This document shows, piece by piece, positions 35,405 through 45,142 of a DNA stretch of 51,589 bases. The notes under the pieces were generated by a model that was not told the DNA's origin, searched no databases, and was given only the letters and a program-made list of their open reading frames with translations. Within the stretch, counting starts at the first letter, position 1. Every line of letters begins with the position of its first letter. The position numbers and the translations under genes were made by a program. The stretch comes from Candidatus Sedimenticola endophacoides (GTDB taxonomy: Bacteria > Pseudomonadota > Gammaproteobacteria > Chromatiales > Chromatiaceae). Where the stretch lies: assembly GCA_003062205.1 (NCBI GenBank), contig PQCP01000084.1, positions 1 through 51,589 on the forward strand, written 5' to 3'.

Positions 35405-36119
35405 ACCATTAGGTGACCACAAATACCGTACAACCAGACTAGGGTATTAGCCGAGAACTAGGCAGGCCGGTAACTGTTAGCGGGGCGACGATCATTTTTT
35501 CGGGGTTGTAGCGTCCATCGCTAACCGCCATGGAGAGCGAAGCGAAGGCGGTTAGTCCCCGATAGGCGTAGGCGCGGTTGTATGGCCGCAGTTACGACCG
35601 ATAGGGAGTGACGTAGGGCATACAAATAGCGCATCCGACACGCCGTAGAGTCATTGTGGTCATCATGACGGAGTTGCGCACGAGCAGCTTTGCTGCAATG
35701 TGCGGGACGGAGTCGTGATGAGCGCAGGACGGTCGGGGCAGTAACGGCTGTCGCGTTGGCGAGTCGATTTTGGGGACTGGGATGTCCCAAAATCTTTCAC
35801 GAGGTAGCGACACTCTTGTGTAGCTTGTGAGTGATATAGGATGGATGGCGCTGGTCGTTGAAGGCGCAGGCCAAGCGCTCGGTCAAGCCGATTTGGCGGT
35901 CGAGGCCGCGTAGAATCATGGGACCGAAATCCGAGGACAAGGCGCCGCCGTCAAAATCGCCACGCACGCTCAGGCCGTCAACGGGGAGAAATCTCAGCGG
36001 TTCTTGGGTAGACTTGGACATGGGGCGACCTCGTTTAGCTTCACCGAAGCGTTTTTGGCGAAATACCAATTATATCAATTGGTTGAACGAGGTGCGCCCT
36101 TTTTTATGAATAATTCGGG
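35389..36119 (-). mobile_element. 731-bp internally deleted IS1380 derivative carrying a 296-bp repeat
   Basis: On the plus strand it starts with the IS1380 right end (CCCGAATGTTTC) and ends with the left end (GAATAATTCGGG), flanked on both sides by CTAA (35385-35388 and 36120-36123). Between the ends lie 130 bp of the transposase 3' region, a 296-bp repeat in minus orientation, and about 60 codons of the transposase N-terminus (minus strand, start at 36021: MSKSTQEPLRFL...FDGGALSSDFG...LDRQIGLTERLACAF...HPSYITHKLH). Some 300-plus codons of transposase are missing. With both terminal repeats present it could be moved in trans. Confidence 0.7.
35519..35814 (-). repeat. 296-bp repeat element, copy 5
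   Basis: It lies in minus orientation within the IS1380 derivative. Its left (CAAG-flanked) end faces the transposase N-terminus, in the codons for ...THKLHK. The other end abuts ATGGACGCTAC of the transposase 3' region. Confidence 0.85.
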
Positions 36120-36123
36120 CTAA

Positions 36124-36250
36124 GTGTCGTCCTCGCCGGGGATAGTCGGCTGCTCGACAAACTGCGCCGCGATGACCTGCTGCCCCTGGGCTCGCGCATC
36201 CGTACCCGCCTGGCCTTCACCCATGCCGAACGCGACGAGCTCATGGCCAG
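36124..36250 (+). pseudogene. ExeA/TniB-like transposition ATPase fragment
   Basis: The peptide VVLAGDSRLLDKLRRDDLLP, then LGSRIRTRLAFTHAERDELM, matches the sensor/arginine-finger region of AAA ATPases of the ExeA/TniB type encoded in transposons (LxGxxxLxxxLxxxxLxxLxxRIxxRxxL). About 40 residues remain. It is bounded by an IS1380 left end plus CTAA on one side and a 296-bp repeat on the other. Confidence 0.55.
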
Positions 36251-36546
36251 AGTGTCGCTACCTCGTGAAAGATTTTGGGACATCCCAGTCCCCAAAATCG
36301 ACTCGCCAACGCGACAGCCGTTACTGCCCCGACCGTCCTGCGCTCATCACGACTCCGTCCCGCACATTGCAGCAAAGCTGCTCGTGCGCAACTCCGTCAT
36401 GATGACCACAATGACTCTACGGCGTGTCGGATGCGCTATTTGTATGCCCTACGTCACTCCCTATCGGTCGTAACTGCGGCCATACAACCGCGCCTACGCC
36501 TATCGGGGACTAACCGCCTTCGCTTCGCTCTCCATGGCGGTTAGCG
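36251..36546 (+). repeat. 296-bp repeat element, copy 6
   Basis: This is the only copy without a perfect CAAG flank; CCAG (36247-36250) precedes it. The right end abuts ATGGACGCTAC of an IS1380 right end, as in copies 5 and 7. Confidence 0.85.
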
Positions 36547-36676
36547 ATGGACGCTACAACCCCGAAAAAATGATCGTCGCCCCGCTAACAGTTACCGGCC
36601 TGCCTAGTTCTCGGCTAATACCCTAGTCTGGTTGTACGGTATTTGTGGTCACCTAATGGTTTATGAAACATTCGGG
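36547..36676 (+). mobile_element. IS1380-family right end, 130 bp
   Basis: It is the same 130 bp as at 35389-35518, in opposite orientation, and ends CATTCGGG followed by CTAA (36677-36680). About 75 bp that I could not assign (36681-36757) follow before the next IS1380 fragment. Confidence 0.6.
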
Positions 36677-36757
36677 CTAAGACAGGTCATCGGCCGTTGT
36701 GTTTACTGCCATCAAATAATCAGATGATCACCACATCAGATTACGTGGGCACTCTCA

Positions 36758-36899
36758 TCAACGGGGAGAAATCTCAGCGGTTCTTGGGTAGACTTGGACA
36801 TGGGGCGACCTCGTTTAGCTTCACCGAAGCGTTTTTGGCGAAATACCAATTATATCAATTGGTTGAACGAGGTGCGCCCTTTTTTATGAATAATTCGGG
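36758..36899 (-). pseudogene. IS1380-family left end, third transposase N-terminal fragment
   Basis: The minus-strand start MSKSTQEPLRFLPVD is cut after about 15 codons. The terminal repeat ends at 36899 and is followed by CTAA (36900-36903), which pairs with 35385-35388 as the target duplication of the whole 1511-bp block. The lysine-rich gene resumes at 36904. Confidence 0.65.
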
Positions 36900-36947
36900 C
36901 TAAGAAAAAGAAATAAGTGCGCGGGGGCGGTTTCCCCCGGCGAACCA

Positions 36948-36988
36948 GGGCCCCGCCCGCCATCCGGCCGGCGGGGCCCCTCTTTTTC
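36948..36988. terminator. Rho-independent terminator
   Basis: GGGCCCCGCC (36948-36957) pairs with GGCGGGGCCC (36970-36979), with a 12-nt loop, followed by TCTTTTT. It lies 31 bp after the restored stop codon of the lysine-rich gene and just beyond the end of the DUF523 gene on the other strand, so it terminates the former and may also serve the latter. Confidence 0.75.
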
Positions 36989-36991
36989 GGC

Positions 36992-37483
36992 TCAGGTGCG
37001 CAGGCTCCGGTCGAAGGCCTCCGCCGCTTCGATCCGATACTGGCTGAAGACCCGGATGCCGTGGTGTTCGAGCAGAGCGGTGGTGACTCCGGGGGCGGCG
37101 CGCAGGGTGGCGCTGAAGGTGCCGTCGTAAGTCCGGTCGCTGCCGCAGGAGGGGCTGCGCTCGCTGAGGATGGCCAGGGTGATCTCCCACTCCCGGCACA
37201 GCGCCAGGGCCCTGTGTGCCCCGTCAAGAAAGGCGCTGGTGAGGTCCCTGCCCCGGCGGTCGAGCACCCGGGCCCGCCCGGCCAGCACGGCCCGGGCGTC
37301 GCCGCCCTCAATCTCGGCGGCGGGGCGCGGCACCGGCAGGCCTCCGGCCGTCTCCGGGCATAAGGCGATCAGCCGCCCGGCGGCCTGCCAGCGGGCCAGG
37401 GTCGGGTGGCGCAGGGGGCGGGCGGTGCCGTCGTAGCGTACCGGCTGGCCCAGCAGGCAGGCGCTGATCAGGATCCTGCCCAT
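36992..37483 (-). CDS. DUF523 domain protein
   Basis: The 163-residue protein begins MGRILISACLLGQPVRYDG and carries CPETAGGLPVPRPAAEI and the cysteine motif LSERSPSCGSDRTYDGTF, all hallmarks of DUF523. The conserved cysteines suggest metal or cluster binding, but no function is established. It is just downstream of argH on the same strand (22 bp gap), so they may be co-transcribed. Confidence 0.88.
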   Translation of the reverse strand: MGRILISACLLGQPVRYDGTARPLRHPTLARWQAAGRLIALCPETAGGLPVPRPAAEIEGGDARAVLAGRARVLDRRGRDLTSAFLDGAHRALALCREWEITLAILSERSPSCGSDRTYDGTFSATLRAAPGVTTALLEHHGIRVFSQYRIEAAEAFDRSLRT

Positions 37484-37505
37484 GGCGCCCGCGCCGCCCA
37501 GGGGC

Positions 37506-38885
37506 TCAGCCCAGGCGCTGGCGGGCGCGGTCGATGGCGGCGCGGACCTGGGCCGGTGCGGTGCCGCCGATATGATCGCGGGCCGCCACCGAGCCCTCCA
37601 GGGTCAGCACCTGGTGGACGTCCTCGCCGATGGCGGGGCTGAAGCCCTGGAGCTCCTCCAGGCTCAACTCGGCCAGGTCGCGCTCGCGCTCCACGCACAG
37701 GGCGACCGCCCTGCCCACCACCTCGTGGGCGTCGCGGAAGGGGATCCCCTTGCGCACCAGGTAGTCGGCCAGGTCGGTGGCGGTGGCGAAGCCCTTGAGG
37801 GCCGCCTCGCGCATCCTGTCGCGGCGGCAGGTGATGGCCGGGATCATGTCGGCGAACACCTTGAGTGAACCCTTGAGGTTGTCCACGGTGTCGAACAGCG
37901 GCTCCTTGTCCTCCTGGTTGTCCTTGTTGTAGGCCAGCGGCTGGCTCTTCATCAGGGTGAGCAGACCGATCAGGTGGCCGAAGATACGGCCGCTCTTGCC
38001 GCGCACCAGCTCCGGCACGTCGGGGTTTTTCTTCTGCGGCATGATCGATGAGCCGGTGCAGAAGCTGTCGGAGAGGGTGATGAAGGCGAACTGGGCCGAG
38101 GACCAGATGATCAACTCCTCGGACATGCGCGACAGGTGCATCATGGTGATGGCGGCGGCCGAGGTGAATTCGATGGCGAAGTCGCGGTCGCTGACGGCGT
38201 CCAGGGAGTTTTCACAGGGGCGCTCGAAACCGAGCAGTGAGGCGCTGTAGTGGCGGTCGATGGGATAGGTGGTGCCGGCCAGGGCGGCGGCGCCCAGGGG
38301 CATCGCGTTGAGCCGCCGGTTGCAATCGGCGAGGCGGCCGCTGTCGCGCTCCAACATCTCGAACCAGGCCATCATGTGGTGTCCGAAGGTGACCGGCTGG
38401 GCGGTCTGAAGATGGGTGAAGCCGGGGAGAATGGTGTCGGCCTCGCGTTCGGCCACCTCCAGCAGCGCCTCCTGCAGACGCCGGATGGCGGCGCGCAGCG
38501 CCTCGATCTCGTCGCGCAGGTAGAGGCGTATGTCGGTGGCCACCTGGTCGTTGCGCGAGCGCCCGGTGTGCAGCTTCTTGCCGGCCTCGCCGATGTCGGC
38601 GGTGAGGGCCGACTCGACGTTCATGTGCACATCCTCCAGCTCCACCGACCATTCGAAGCCACCCGCTTCGATGCGATCCTGGATGCGCTGCAGGCCGGCG
38701 ATGATGGCGTCACGCTCCGCCTCGGTGAGGATGCCGCCGCGGGCGAGCATGGTGGCGTGGGCAATGGAGCCCTGGATATCGTATTTGTAGAGGCGCTGAT
38801 CGAACTCCACCGAGGCGGTGAAGGCCTCGACAAAGGCATCGGTCGGTTCGTTGAAGCGACCGGACCAGAGTTTTTTGTCGCTCAT
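37506..38885 (-). CDS. argH: Argininosuccinate lyase
   Basis: The 459-residue enzyme completes arginine synthesis by splitting argininosuccinate into arginine and fumarate. It has the fumarase/aspartase superfamily signature [16 protein letters not shown], with the catalytic serine in the flexible loop, plus [17 protein letters not shown] and [16 protein letters not shown]. It starts [16 protein letters not shown]. It is divergent from algZ across 67 bp, the same arrangement as argH-algZ in Pseudomonas. Confidence 0.97.
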   Translation of the reverse strand: MSDKKLWSGRFNEPTDAFVEAFTASVEFDQRLYKYDIQGSIAHATMLARGGILTEAERDAIIAGLQRIQDRIEAGGFEWSVELEDVHMNVESALTADIGEAGKKLHTGRSRNDQVATDIRLYLRDEIEALRAAIRRLQEALLEVAEREADTILPGFTHLQTAQPVTFGHHMMAWFEMLERDSGRLADCNRRLNAMPLGAAALAGTTYPIDRHYSASLLGFERPCENSLDAVSDRDFAIEFTSAAAITMMHLSRMSEELIIWSSAQFAFITLSDSFCTGSSIMPQKKNPDVPELVRGKSGRIFGHLIGLLTLMKSQPLAYNKDNQEDKEPLFDTVDNLKGSLKVFADMIPAITCRRDRMREAALKGFATATDLADYLVRKGIPFRDAHEVVGRAVALCVERERDLAELSLEELQGFSPAIGEDVHQVLTLEGSVAARDHIGGTAPAQVRAAIDRARQRLG

Positions 38886-38952
38886 GAGGGCGGTTCCTGG
38901 CGAAAAAACGGGTTATATTTGGCAGGTCGAATTGTATCAGGATTTATGTCCG

Positions 38953-40008
38953 ATGACTGAACATGACGAGGCGGCGGGGGGGATGCGGGCGGAGACGATT
39001 CCGTTCCTGCCCGATTTCTGCAACGTGCGGACGCTCTTCGCGGTGGTGATCCTGGCCGAGCTGTTGGCCATCGTGCTCGCCCTGAACGCGACACCGCGCC
39101 TGGAGCAGTTCGCGTCCGAGCTGAGCCTCTACTCTCTCTACGTGATGTGGATCGCCCTGCTGTTCACCGCCCTGCTGTGCCTGCTCGGGAGGGACTTCTC
39201 CAGGCGCGGTCCGGGCACCGCCGGGCTGCTGGCCTGGCTGGTGCTGCTGGCGGTGACCGCCGCCGTGGCGCTGCTCGCCGACACCCTCTCCCCGCAGACG
39301 GACGGTGATCATACCCTGCTGCTGCGCAGCCTGGTGATCAGCGCCATCATCGGCGCCCTGCTGTTGCGCCACTTCTATATCCAGTACCTGTGGAAGCGCC
39401 AGATCCGGGCCGAGTCCCAGGCGCGATTTCAGGCCCTGCAGTCGCGCATCCGCCCCCACTTTTTGTTCAACAGCATGAACACCATCGCCAACCTGACCCG
39501 GAGCGACCCGGTCCTGGCCGAAGGGGTGGTGGAGGATCTGTCCGATCTGTTCCGCGCCTCTCTCGGCGACGCCGCACGGCCCGCCCGGCTGGACGACGAG
39601 CTGGAGCTGTGCCGCCGCTACCTGCGCATCGAGTCGCTGCGGCTGGGCGGGCGGCTGCGCGTGGAGTGGGATCTGCACGGGGACCTGCCCCTGTGGGCGC
39701 CGCTGCCGCCGCTGATCCTGCAGCCGCTGGTGGAGAACGCGGTCTACCACGGCATCGAGCCGGCGCTCCAGCCCGGGCTGATACGCATCAGCGGACGCTA
39801 CCGGCGGGGCCGGGTCAACCTGGGCATCAGCAACAGCCTGCCCGGTGAGGGGGCCCGGGGCGGGCGTCCGGGCAATCACCTCGCCCTGGACAACACCCGC
39901 CAGCGTCTGGCGGGCTTTTTCGGTGAGGAGGCATCGCTGCTGGTCAACGAGGTGGAGGGTGATTACCAGGTGCGGGTGGTCTTCCCCTGCCGGGGGGCGG
40001 GGGGATGA
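38953..40008 (+). CDS. algZ: LytS/AlgZ-type sensor histidine kinase
   Basis: The 351-residue kinase has about four membrane helices (about residues 25-140) and no large periplasmic domain. The HisKA_7TM-less His_kinase domain reads QSRIRPHFLFNSMNTIANL with the phosphorylated histidine H169; the N-box is LQPLVENAVYHGIEP. It pairs with the LytTR regulator that overlaps its stop by 4 bp. In Pseudomonas the AlgZ(FimS)/AlgR pair, also between argH and hemC, controls alginate and type IV pili. Targets here are unknown. I used the ATG at 38953 (MTEHDEAAGG). Confidence 0.9.
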   Translation: MTEHDEAAGGMRAETIPFLPDFCNVRTLFAVVILAELLAIVLALNATPRLEQFASELSLYSLYVMWIALLFTALLCLLGRDFSRRGPGTAGLLAWLVLLAVTAAVALLADTLSPQTDGDHTLLLRSLVISAIIGALLLRHFYIQYLWKRQIRAESQARFQALQSRIRPHFLFNSMNTIANLTRSDPVLAEGVVEDLSDLFRASLGDAARPARLDDELELCRRYLRIESLRLGGRLRVEWDLHGDLPLWAPLPPLILQPLVENAVYHGIEPALQPGLIRISGRYRRGRVNLGISNSLPGEGARGGRPGNHLALDNTRQRLAGFFGEEASLLVNEVEGDYQVRVVFPCRGAGG

Positions 40009-40727
40009 GGGTGCTGGTGGTCGATGACGAGGTCCCGGCCCGCGCGCGGCTGATACGCCTGCTGGAGTCGCTGGGCCCCCCCTACGAGGTGGTGGGGGAG
40101 GCGGCCAACGGCATCGAGGCGCTGGCGTGTTGCCGCCGGCTGGAGGTGGAGCTGCTGCTGCTCGATGTCCGCATGCCGGGGATGGATGGCCTGGAGCTGG
40201 CCGCGGAGCTGGGGCGGTGGCAGCCGCCGCCCGCCATCATCTTCACCACCGCCTACAGCGAGCACGCCCTCGATGCCTTCGACAGCCAGGCGGTCGATTA
40301 CCTGCTGAAACCGGTGCGTGCCGAGCGTCTGGAGCGGGCCCTGGAGCGGGCCCGCTCGCCTACCCGCGCCCAGTTGCAGGTACTGACCGGAGCGGACGAG
40401 CCGCACCTGAGCTACTCCCTGGGCGGATCGCTGCACCGCCTTGCCCTCTCCGAGGTACTCTATTTCCGGGCCGAGCAGAAGTATGTGGTGGTGCGCCACC
40501 GCGGTGGCGAGGGGCTGCTGGAGGAGACGCTCAAGTCCCTGGAGGAGCGGTTCGCCCCGTACCTGATCCGCATCCACCGCAACGCCCTGGTCTCGCGCGG
40601 CGCCCTGAGCGGTCTGGTGCGGCGCGAGGGTGGCCGGGTCTTCGCCACCCTCAGGGACTGCGGGCAGGAGCTGGAGGTGAGCCGGCGCCATCTGCCGGCC
40701 CTGCGCCGGCTTCTCAAATCCGGCTGA
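40005..40727 (+). CDS. algR: LytTR-family response regulator AlgR
   Basis: The 240-residue protein has a receiver domain (about residues 1-120: VVDDEVPARARL, phospho-acceptor D54 in LLDVRMPGMDG, TTAYSEHA, DYLLKPV) and a C-terminal LytTR DNA-binding domain (about 135-235: EVLYFRAEQKYVVVRHRGGE, LIRIHRNALVSRGA). The start overlaps the kinase stop (ATGA). Synteny with argH and hemC supports the name AlgR. Confidence 0.92.
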   Translation: MRVLVVDDEVPARARLIRLLESLGPPYEVVGEAANGIEALACCRRLEVELLLLDVRMPGMDGLELAAELGRWQPPPAIIFTTAYSEHALDAFDSQAVDYLLKPVRAERLERALERARSPTRAQLQVLTGADEPHLSYSLGGSLHRLALSEVLYFRAEQKYVVVRHRGGEGLLEETLKSLEERFAPYLIRIHRNALVSRGALSGLVRREGGRVFATLRDCGQELEVSRRHLPALRRLLKSG

Positions 40728-40819
40728 AGGGTCTGGACCGCGCGCCGGAGCGCTCCATTTGCCAGCGTGGCGGCGAGCCTTTAGGATGAGCTTTTTTCAG
40801 CCACACGCCGACTCTGCCC

Positions 40820-41749
40820 ATGACCGACAAGACGCTTCGCATCGCAACCCGTAAATCCCCCCTTGCCATGTGGCAGGCCGAGCATGTCTCGCGCAAGCTG
40901 CGCCAGGCCCACCCCGGTCTGCGGGTGGAACTGGTGGGGATGAGCACCAAGGGCGACAAGATTCTCGATACCCCGCTGGCCAAGATCGGCGGCAAGGGCC
41001 TGTTCGTCAAGGAGCTGGAGCAGGGCATGCTGGAAGGCATGGCGGACCTTGCCGTCCACTCCATGAAGGATGTGCCGGTGGAGCTGCCCGAGGGGCTGCA
41101 CCTGGCGGTGATCATGGAGCGGGAAGATCCCCGCGACGCCTTCGTTTCCAACCACCACCAGGGCGTCGAGGAGCTGCCCGAAGGGGCGGTGGTGGGCACC
41201 GCCAGCCTGCGTCGTCAATGCCAGCTCCAGGAGCGCAGGCCGGATCTGCGCATCGCCACACTGCGCGGCAACGTCAACACCCGGCTGCGCAAGCTCGACG
41301 AGGGCGAGTTCGACGCCATCATCCTCGCCTCGGCGGGCCTCAAGCGCCTTGGCTTTGAAGACCGAATCACCGGCTTTCTGGAGCCGGAGCAGAGCCTGCC
41401 CGCCATCGGCCAGGGGGCGATCGGCATCGAATGCCGGGCCGACGACCCGTGGGTCAACGGCCTGCTAGAGGTGCTGCACGACGAGGAGACGGCGATCTGC
41501 GTGGCCGCCGAGCGGGCCATGAACAACCGTCTGATGGGCGGCTGCCAGGTACCGATCGGCGGCTATGCGGTACTCAACCACGGCCGGCTCTACATGCGTG
41601 GACTGGTGGGTGAGCCCGATGGCACCCATATCATGCGCGCCGAGGTCAGCGGCACCCCCGATCAGGCTGAGGCGCTGGGCATCGCCCTGGCCGAGGAGCT
41701 GCTGGGTCAGGGGGCCGACCAGGTGCTGGCCCACCTCTACCAGGAGTGA
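40820..41749 (+). CDS. hemC: Hydroxymethylbilane synthase (porphobilinogen deaminase)
   Basis: The 309-residue enzyme condenses four porphobilinogens into hydroxymethylbilane. It starts [14 protein letters not shown], has catalytic D84 in AVHSMKDVP, and dipyrromethane-cofactor C242 in [10 protein letters not shown], both numbered as in E. coli. [11 protein letters not shown] and [14 protein letters not shown] are substrate-binding. It is the first of the hemC-hemD-hemX-hemY run. Confidence 0.97.
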   Translation: MTDKTLRIATRKSPLAMWQAEHVSRKLRQAHPGLRVELVGMSTKGDKILDTPLAKIGGKGLFVKELEQGMLEGMADLAVHSMKDVPVELPEGLHLAVIMEREDPRDAFVSNHHQGVEELPEGAVVGTASLRRQCQLQERRPDLRIATLRGNVNTRLRKLDEGEFDAIILASAGLKRLGFEDRITGFLEPEQSLPAIGQGAIGIECRADDPWVNGLLEVLHDEETAICVAAERAMNNRLMGGCQVPIGGYAVLNHGRLYMRGLVGEPDGTHIMRAEVSGTPDQAEALGIALAEELLGQGADQVLAHLYQE

Positions 41750-41765
41750 GCGGGAGTACCCGCCC

Positions 41766-42551
41766 ATGAGCCATGCCGGGTCCCAGGCCCCCTGTGAATT
41801 GGGTGGCGCGGGCGTGCTGGTGACCCGGGCCGCGCACCAGGCCGGAGGACTCAGCGAACTGATCAGCCGTCACGGCGGGCGGCCGGTGGAGTTCCCGGCG
41901 GTGTGCATCGCCGGCCCCGAGGAGCCGGACCGGGTCCGGGCCTTGCTGGGCCGCCTCGCCAGCTACCACACCCTGCTCTTCATCAGCCCCAACGCCGTGC
42001 AGTACACGCTGCGGCTGATCGACGGTGGCGCGCTCCCCCCCGGGGTGCGGATCGGCGCGGTGGGCAAGGGCACCGCCCGGGCCCTGGCCCGGGCGGGTGT
42101 CGCGGTGGATATCGTCCCCGAGGGACGCTTCGACAGCGAGGCGTTGCTGGCCACGCCCGCGCTCGCGCAGGTGGCGCGACAGCGCATCCTGATCGTGCGC
42201 GGCCGGGGTGGGCGGGCGCTGCTGGGCGACACCCTGAGCGCGCGCGGGGCCCGGGTCGAGTATGCTGAGGTCTACCGCCGCCTCTGCCCCGGGACCCCGG
42301 CTGGAGCGCTGTTGCGGCGCTGGAGCCGCGACATCGACCTGGTGACCGTCACCAGCGCCGAGATCCTCGATAACCTGCGCCGCATGCTCGGTCCGGCGGG
42401 GCGCGATACCCTGTTGGCGACTCCCCTGGTGGTGGTCAGTACGCGCATGCGGGCGCACGCCCGGAGCCTGGGCTTTCAGCAGGTGATCCTTGCCGACGGG
42501 GCCGATGACCCGGCGCTGCTGCGTGCCCTCTGTGCCTGGGTCGGGCACTGA
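41766..42551 (+). CDS. hemD: Uroporphyrinogen-III synthase
   Basis: The 261-residue enzyme cyclises hydroxymethylbilane with inversion of ring D. The sequence is weakly conserved as usual, but VLVTRAAHQAGGLSELISRH at the N-terminus, FISPNAVQYTL, GAVGKGTARAL and VTVTSAEILDNLRRML are the family blocks. Location 16 bp after hemC settles the identity. I used the ATG at 41766 (MSHAGSQAPCE). Confidence 0.93.
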   Translation: MSHAGSQAPCELGGAGVLVTRAAHQAGGLSELISRHGGRPVEFPAVCIAGPEEPDRVRALLGRLASYHTLLFISPNAVQYTLRLIDGGALPPGVRIGAVGKGTARALARAGVAVDIVPEGRFDSEALLATPALAQVARQRILIVRGRGGRALLGDTLSARGARVEYAEVYRRLCPGTPAGALLRRWSRDIDLVTVTSAEILDNLRRMLGPAGRDTLLATPLVVVSTRMRAHARSLGFQQVILADGADDPALLRALCAWVGH

Positions 42552-42640
42552 GCGGCCCCGTCTGCCAGGGTGATATTAGTACTGGCCGATGCAACGGTGC
42601 AGGCAGTAGGATAGGTGCAACAGCGAAGCCGGAACAGCAG

Positions 42641-43822
42641 ATGAGCGAGCGAAACGAGCAAGCGGGCGGGGCGGCCACCACGCCAGCCGGGGAGAGGGAC
42701 GAGGGGCGTATTCTGGAGGCGGAGGTGATCGAACCCGTCCCGAAGCCCGGGCGCGTCGGACTGCGCGCTTCGCTTGCCGCCCCGCTTCTGGCCCTGCTCG
42801 CCCTGGGTGGGGTGTTTGCCACCCTGGGGCTGGGTTACCAGCAGTTGCAGGGCCAGCGGGCCGCGATGCAGCGCCTGGAGCAGGGGTTGGAGCAGGCCGG
42901 AGAGCAGCACCGGCTGCTGCGGGAGCGGCTGGAGGCGCTTGATCAGGTCCGCGCCGGGCAGGAGCAGGCACTGGAGCGGCAGCGGGCACGCTTCGCCGAG
43001 CAGGAGCAGGCGCTGGCGCTGGAGCGCGAGCAGTTGCGGCGCCACACCGAGGAGATCAACCAGAGCCTTGACCAGGTCTACCGGCGGGTGGCGCGCAGCG
43101 GCAGCGAGTGGATCGCGGCCGAGGCGCAATATCTGATGCGGGTGGCCAACCACCGGCTGCGTCTGGAGGCCGATCCGGCCACCGCCATCAAGGCCCTGGA
43201 GGGGGCGGATCAGCGGTTGCGGGAGACGGGTGATCCGGGCTGGATCGAGGTGCGCCGCAAGCTGGCCGGAGAGATCGCCGCCCTGCGGGCAGTGGCCGGC
43301 CTCGATCGGGCGGGGCTGGCGGCGCGTATGGAGGCACTCGGTGAGCAGGTGCAGGGGCTGCGTATCCAAGGCACCGGGCCGCTGCCCGCCACCCGGCGGA
43401 CGGAGCCCGAAGCGAGCCCCGCGGACGAGGCCGAGCGCAGCCTGGCCAGCCTGGCCCGGGACGGCTGGATGGGGCTCAAGTCGCTGTTGGTGATTCGCCA
43501 CCACGGCAAGCCGGTGAGCGCAATGCTGCCGCCCGGTGAGCAATTTTACATCTACCAGAACCTGCGGTTGCAGTTCGAGGCGGCGAGCCTGGCCCTGCTG
43601 CGCCGGGACCAGCCCCTCTACGACGCCAGTTTGGGCAACGCCGCACGCTGGATCGACGAGCTGTTCGATACCGGTGAGGCGGCCACCGCCGCCGCGCGGG
43701 AGCAGATCGAGGCGCTGCGCGAAGTGCGCGTCGCCGAGGCGCTGCCCGATATCTCCGGCTCCCTGGCGGCACTGCGGGCCCGTCTCAGGGCCGATCCGCC
43801 CGCCGGGGGGGAGGCGCAATGA
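42641..43822 (+). CDS. hemX: HemX-like uroporphyrinogen-III C-methyltransferase-family protein
   Basis: The 393-residue protein has one membrane helix (about residues 43-65, LAAPLLALLALGGVFATLGL), then a long coiled coil (about 65-150) and a globular periplasmic part with SEWIAAEAQYLMRVANHRLR, the HemX signature. Despite the family name it has no SAM site. Its role in tetrapyrrole metabolism is undefined. It follows hemD by 89 bp and overlaps hemY by 4 bp. Confidence 0.92.
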   Translation: MSERNEQAGGAATTPAGERDEGRILEAEVIEPVPKPGRVGLRASLAAPLLALLALGGVFATLGLGYQQLQGQRAAMQRLEQGLEQAGEQHRLLRERLEALDQVRAGQEQALERQRARFAEQEQALALEREQLRRHTEEINQSLDQVYRRVARSGSEWIAAEAQYLMRVANHRLRLEADPATAIKALEGADQRLRETGDPGWIEVRRKLAGEIAALRAVAGLDRAGLAARMEALGEQVQGLRIQGTGPLPATRRTEPEASPADEAERSLASLARDGWMGLKSLLVIRHHGKPVSAMLPPGEQFYIYQNLRLQFEAASLALLRRDQPLYDASLGNAARWIDELFDTGEAATAAAREQIEALREVRVAEALPDISGSLAALRARLRADPPAGGEAQ

Positions 43823-45105
43823 GGGGCCTGATCCATGCCCTGATCGCCCTGGCCCTGTCGGTGCTGCTGATCCGGCTGTTGCAGGCCGATAACGGCTACC
43901 TGCTGCTCGGCTACGGGGCGTGGACGGTGGAGGGGAGCCTGGCCCTGTTCGTATTGCTCGATCTGCTGCTGTTCGCCCTGCTCTACCTGCTGGTGCGGAT
44001 CCTGATCCGGTTCTGGTCGATGCCCGCCGGGTTTCGCCACTGGCGCCAGGCGCGCACCCGGCGCCGCGCCCGGCGCGCCCTCAATCAGGGACTGATCGAG
44101 CTTTCGGAGGGCGATTGGCGCCGCGCCGAGCGGGATCTGGTGCGTTACGCCGGCCACTCGGAGTTTCCTCTGGTCAACTACCTGGCGGCGGCGCGCGCCG
44201 CCCAGTTGCAGGGCGCCGACGAGCGCCGCGACCACTACCTGCAGATGGCCCACACCAGCATGCCGGCGGCTGATGTGGCGGTCGGCCTGACCCAGGCCGA
44301 GTTGCAGCTGAGCCACTCGCAGCTGGAGCAGGCGCTGGCCACCCTCATGCACCTGCGTCAGGTGGCCCCCAAACACACCTATGTCCTGAAGCTGCTCAAG
44401 GAGTTGTACCAGCGCCTCGGGGCGTGGCAGGAGCTGGCGCAGCTGTTGCCGGAGCTGAAGAAGCGTCAGGTGGTCGATGCGCGGGAGCTGCTGCGGCTGG
44501 AGGGCGAGGTAAACCGCGAGCGGCTGCACCGCGCCGCCCAGCAGGAGGATATCCAGGCGCTGCTGGATGTGTGGCAGGGGATCCCCTGGTCGCTGCGCCG
44601 TGGCGAGGCCCTGGTCAGCGTCTACGCCAACCATCTGCTCAACCGCGGACAGCCGGACCGTGCCGAGCGGCTACTGCGCGAGACCCTCTCCAGGGACTGG
44701 AGCGACACCCTGGGGGAGCTTTACGGGCGGGTGGGGGCCGCGGACGGGACGCTTCAGCTGAGTGCGGCCGAGGGCTGGCTCGAAGGGCGGCCCGAGAATC
44801 CGGTGCTGCTGCTCAGCCTGGCCCGCCTGTCACTGCGCGCCCGCCTGTGGGGCAAGGCCCGCAGCTACTACGAAGCGAGCATCACCCACGGCCCCTCGGC
44901 CGAGGCGTACCGCGAACTGGGGGCCTTGCTGGAGCGTATGGGGGAGATCCGGGAGGCGATGCACTGCTACCGCGAGGGGCTTGGGCTGAACAGTCCCCTG
45001 CCGTTGCCCGAGCTGCCCGCGCGGCTCCAGCCCGCGCGCATCGAACCCCCGGCGCCGATGGCGCCACCGGATGTCGCCCCGCTGCGGGCACGCGGCGCCG
45101 ATTAG
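43819..45105 (+). CDS. hemY: HemY-like TPR membrane protein
   Basis: The 428-residue protein has two N-terminal membrane helices (about residues 3-20 and 38-62), the HemY_N motif DNGYLLLGYGAWTVEGSLAL, and about six TPR-like helical repeats in its C-terminal part. It is unrelated to the protoporphyrinogen oxidase called HemY in Gram-positive bacteria. It probably acts as a scaffold with HemX. The C-terminal 30 residues are Pro-rich and disordered. It converges with the reductase gene across 37 bp. Confidence 0.92.
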   Translation: MRGLIHALIALALSVLLIRLLQADNGYLLLGYGAWTVEGSLALFVLLDLLLFALLYLLVRILIRFWSMPAGFRHWRQARTRRRARRALNQGLIELSEGDWRRAERDLVRYAGHSEFPLVNYLAAARAAQLQGADERRDHYLQMAHTSMPAADVAVGLTQAELQLSHSQLEQALATLMHLRQVAPKHTYVLKLLKELYQRLGAWQELAQLLPELKKRQVVDARELLRLEGEVNRERLHRAAQQEDIQALLDVWQGIPWSLRRGEALVSVYANHLLNRGQPDRAERLLRETLSRDWSDTLGELYGRVGAADGTLQLSAAEGWLEGRPENPVLLLSLARLSLRARLWGKARSYYEASITHGPSAEAYRELGALLERMGEIREAMHCYREGLGLNSPLPLPELPARLQPARIEPPAPMAPPDVAPLRARGAD

Positions 45106-45142
45106 TGAGGTCGGTGTTGCGGCGCGCCGGGAGGGGGGCAGG

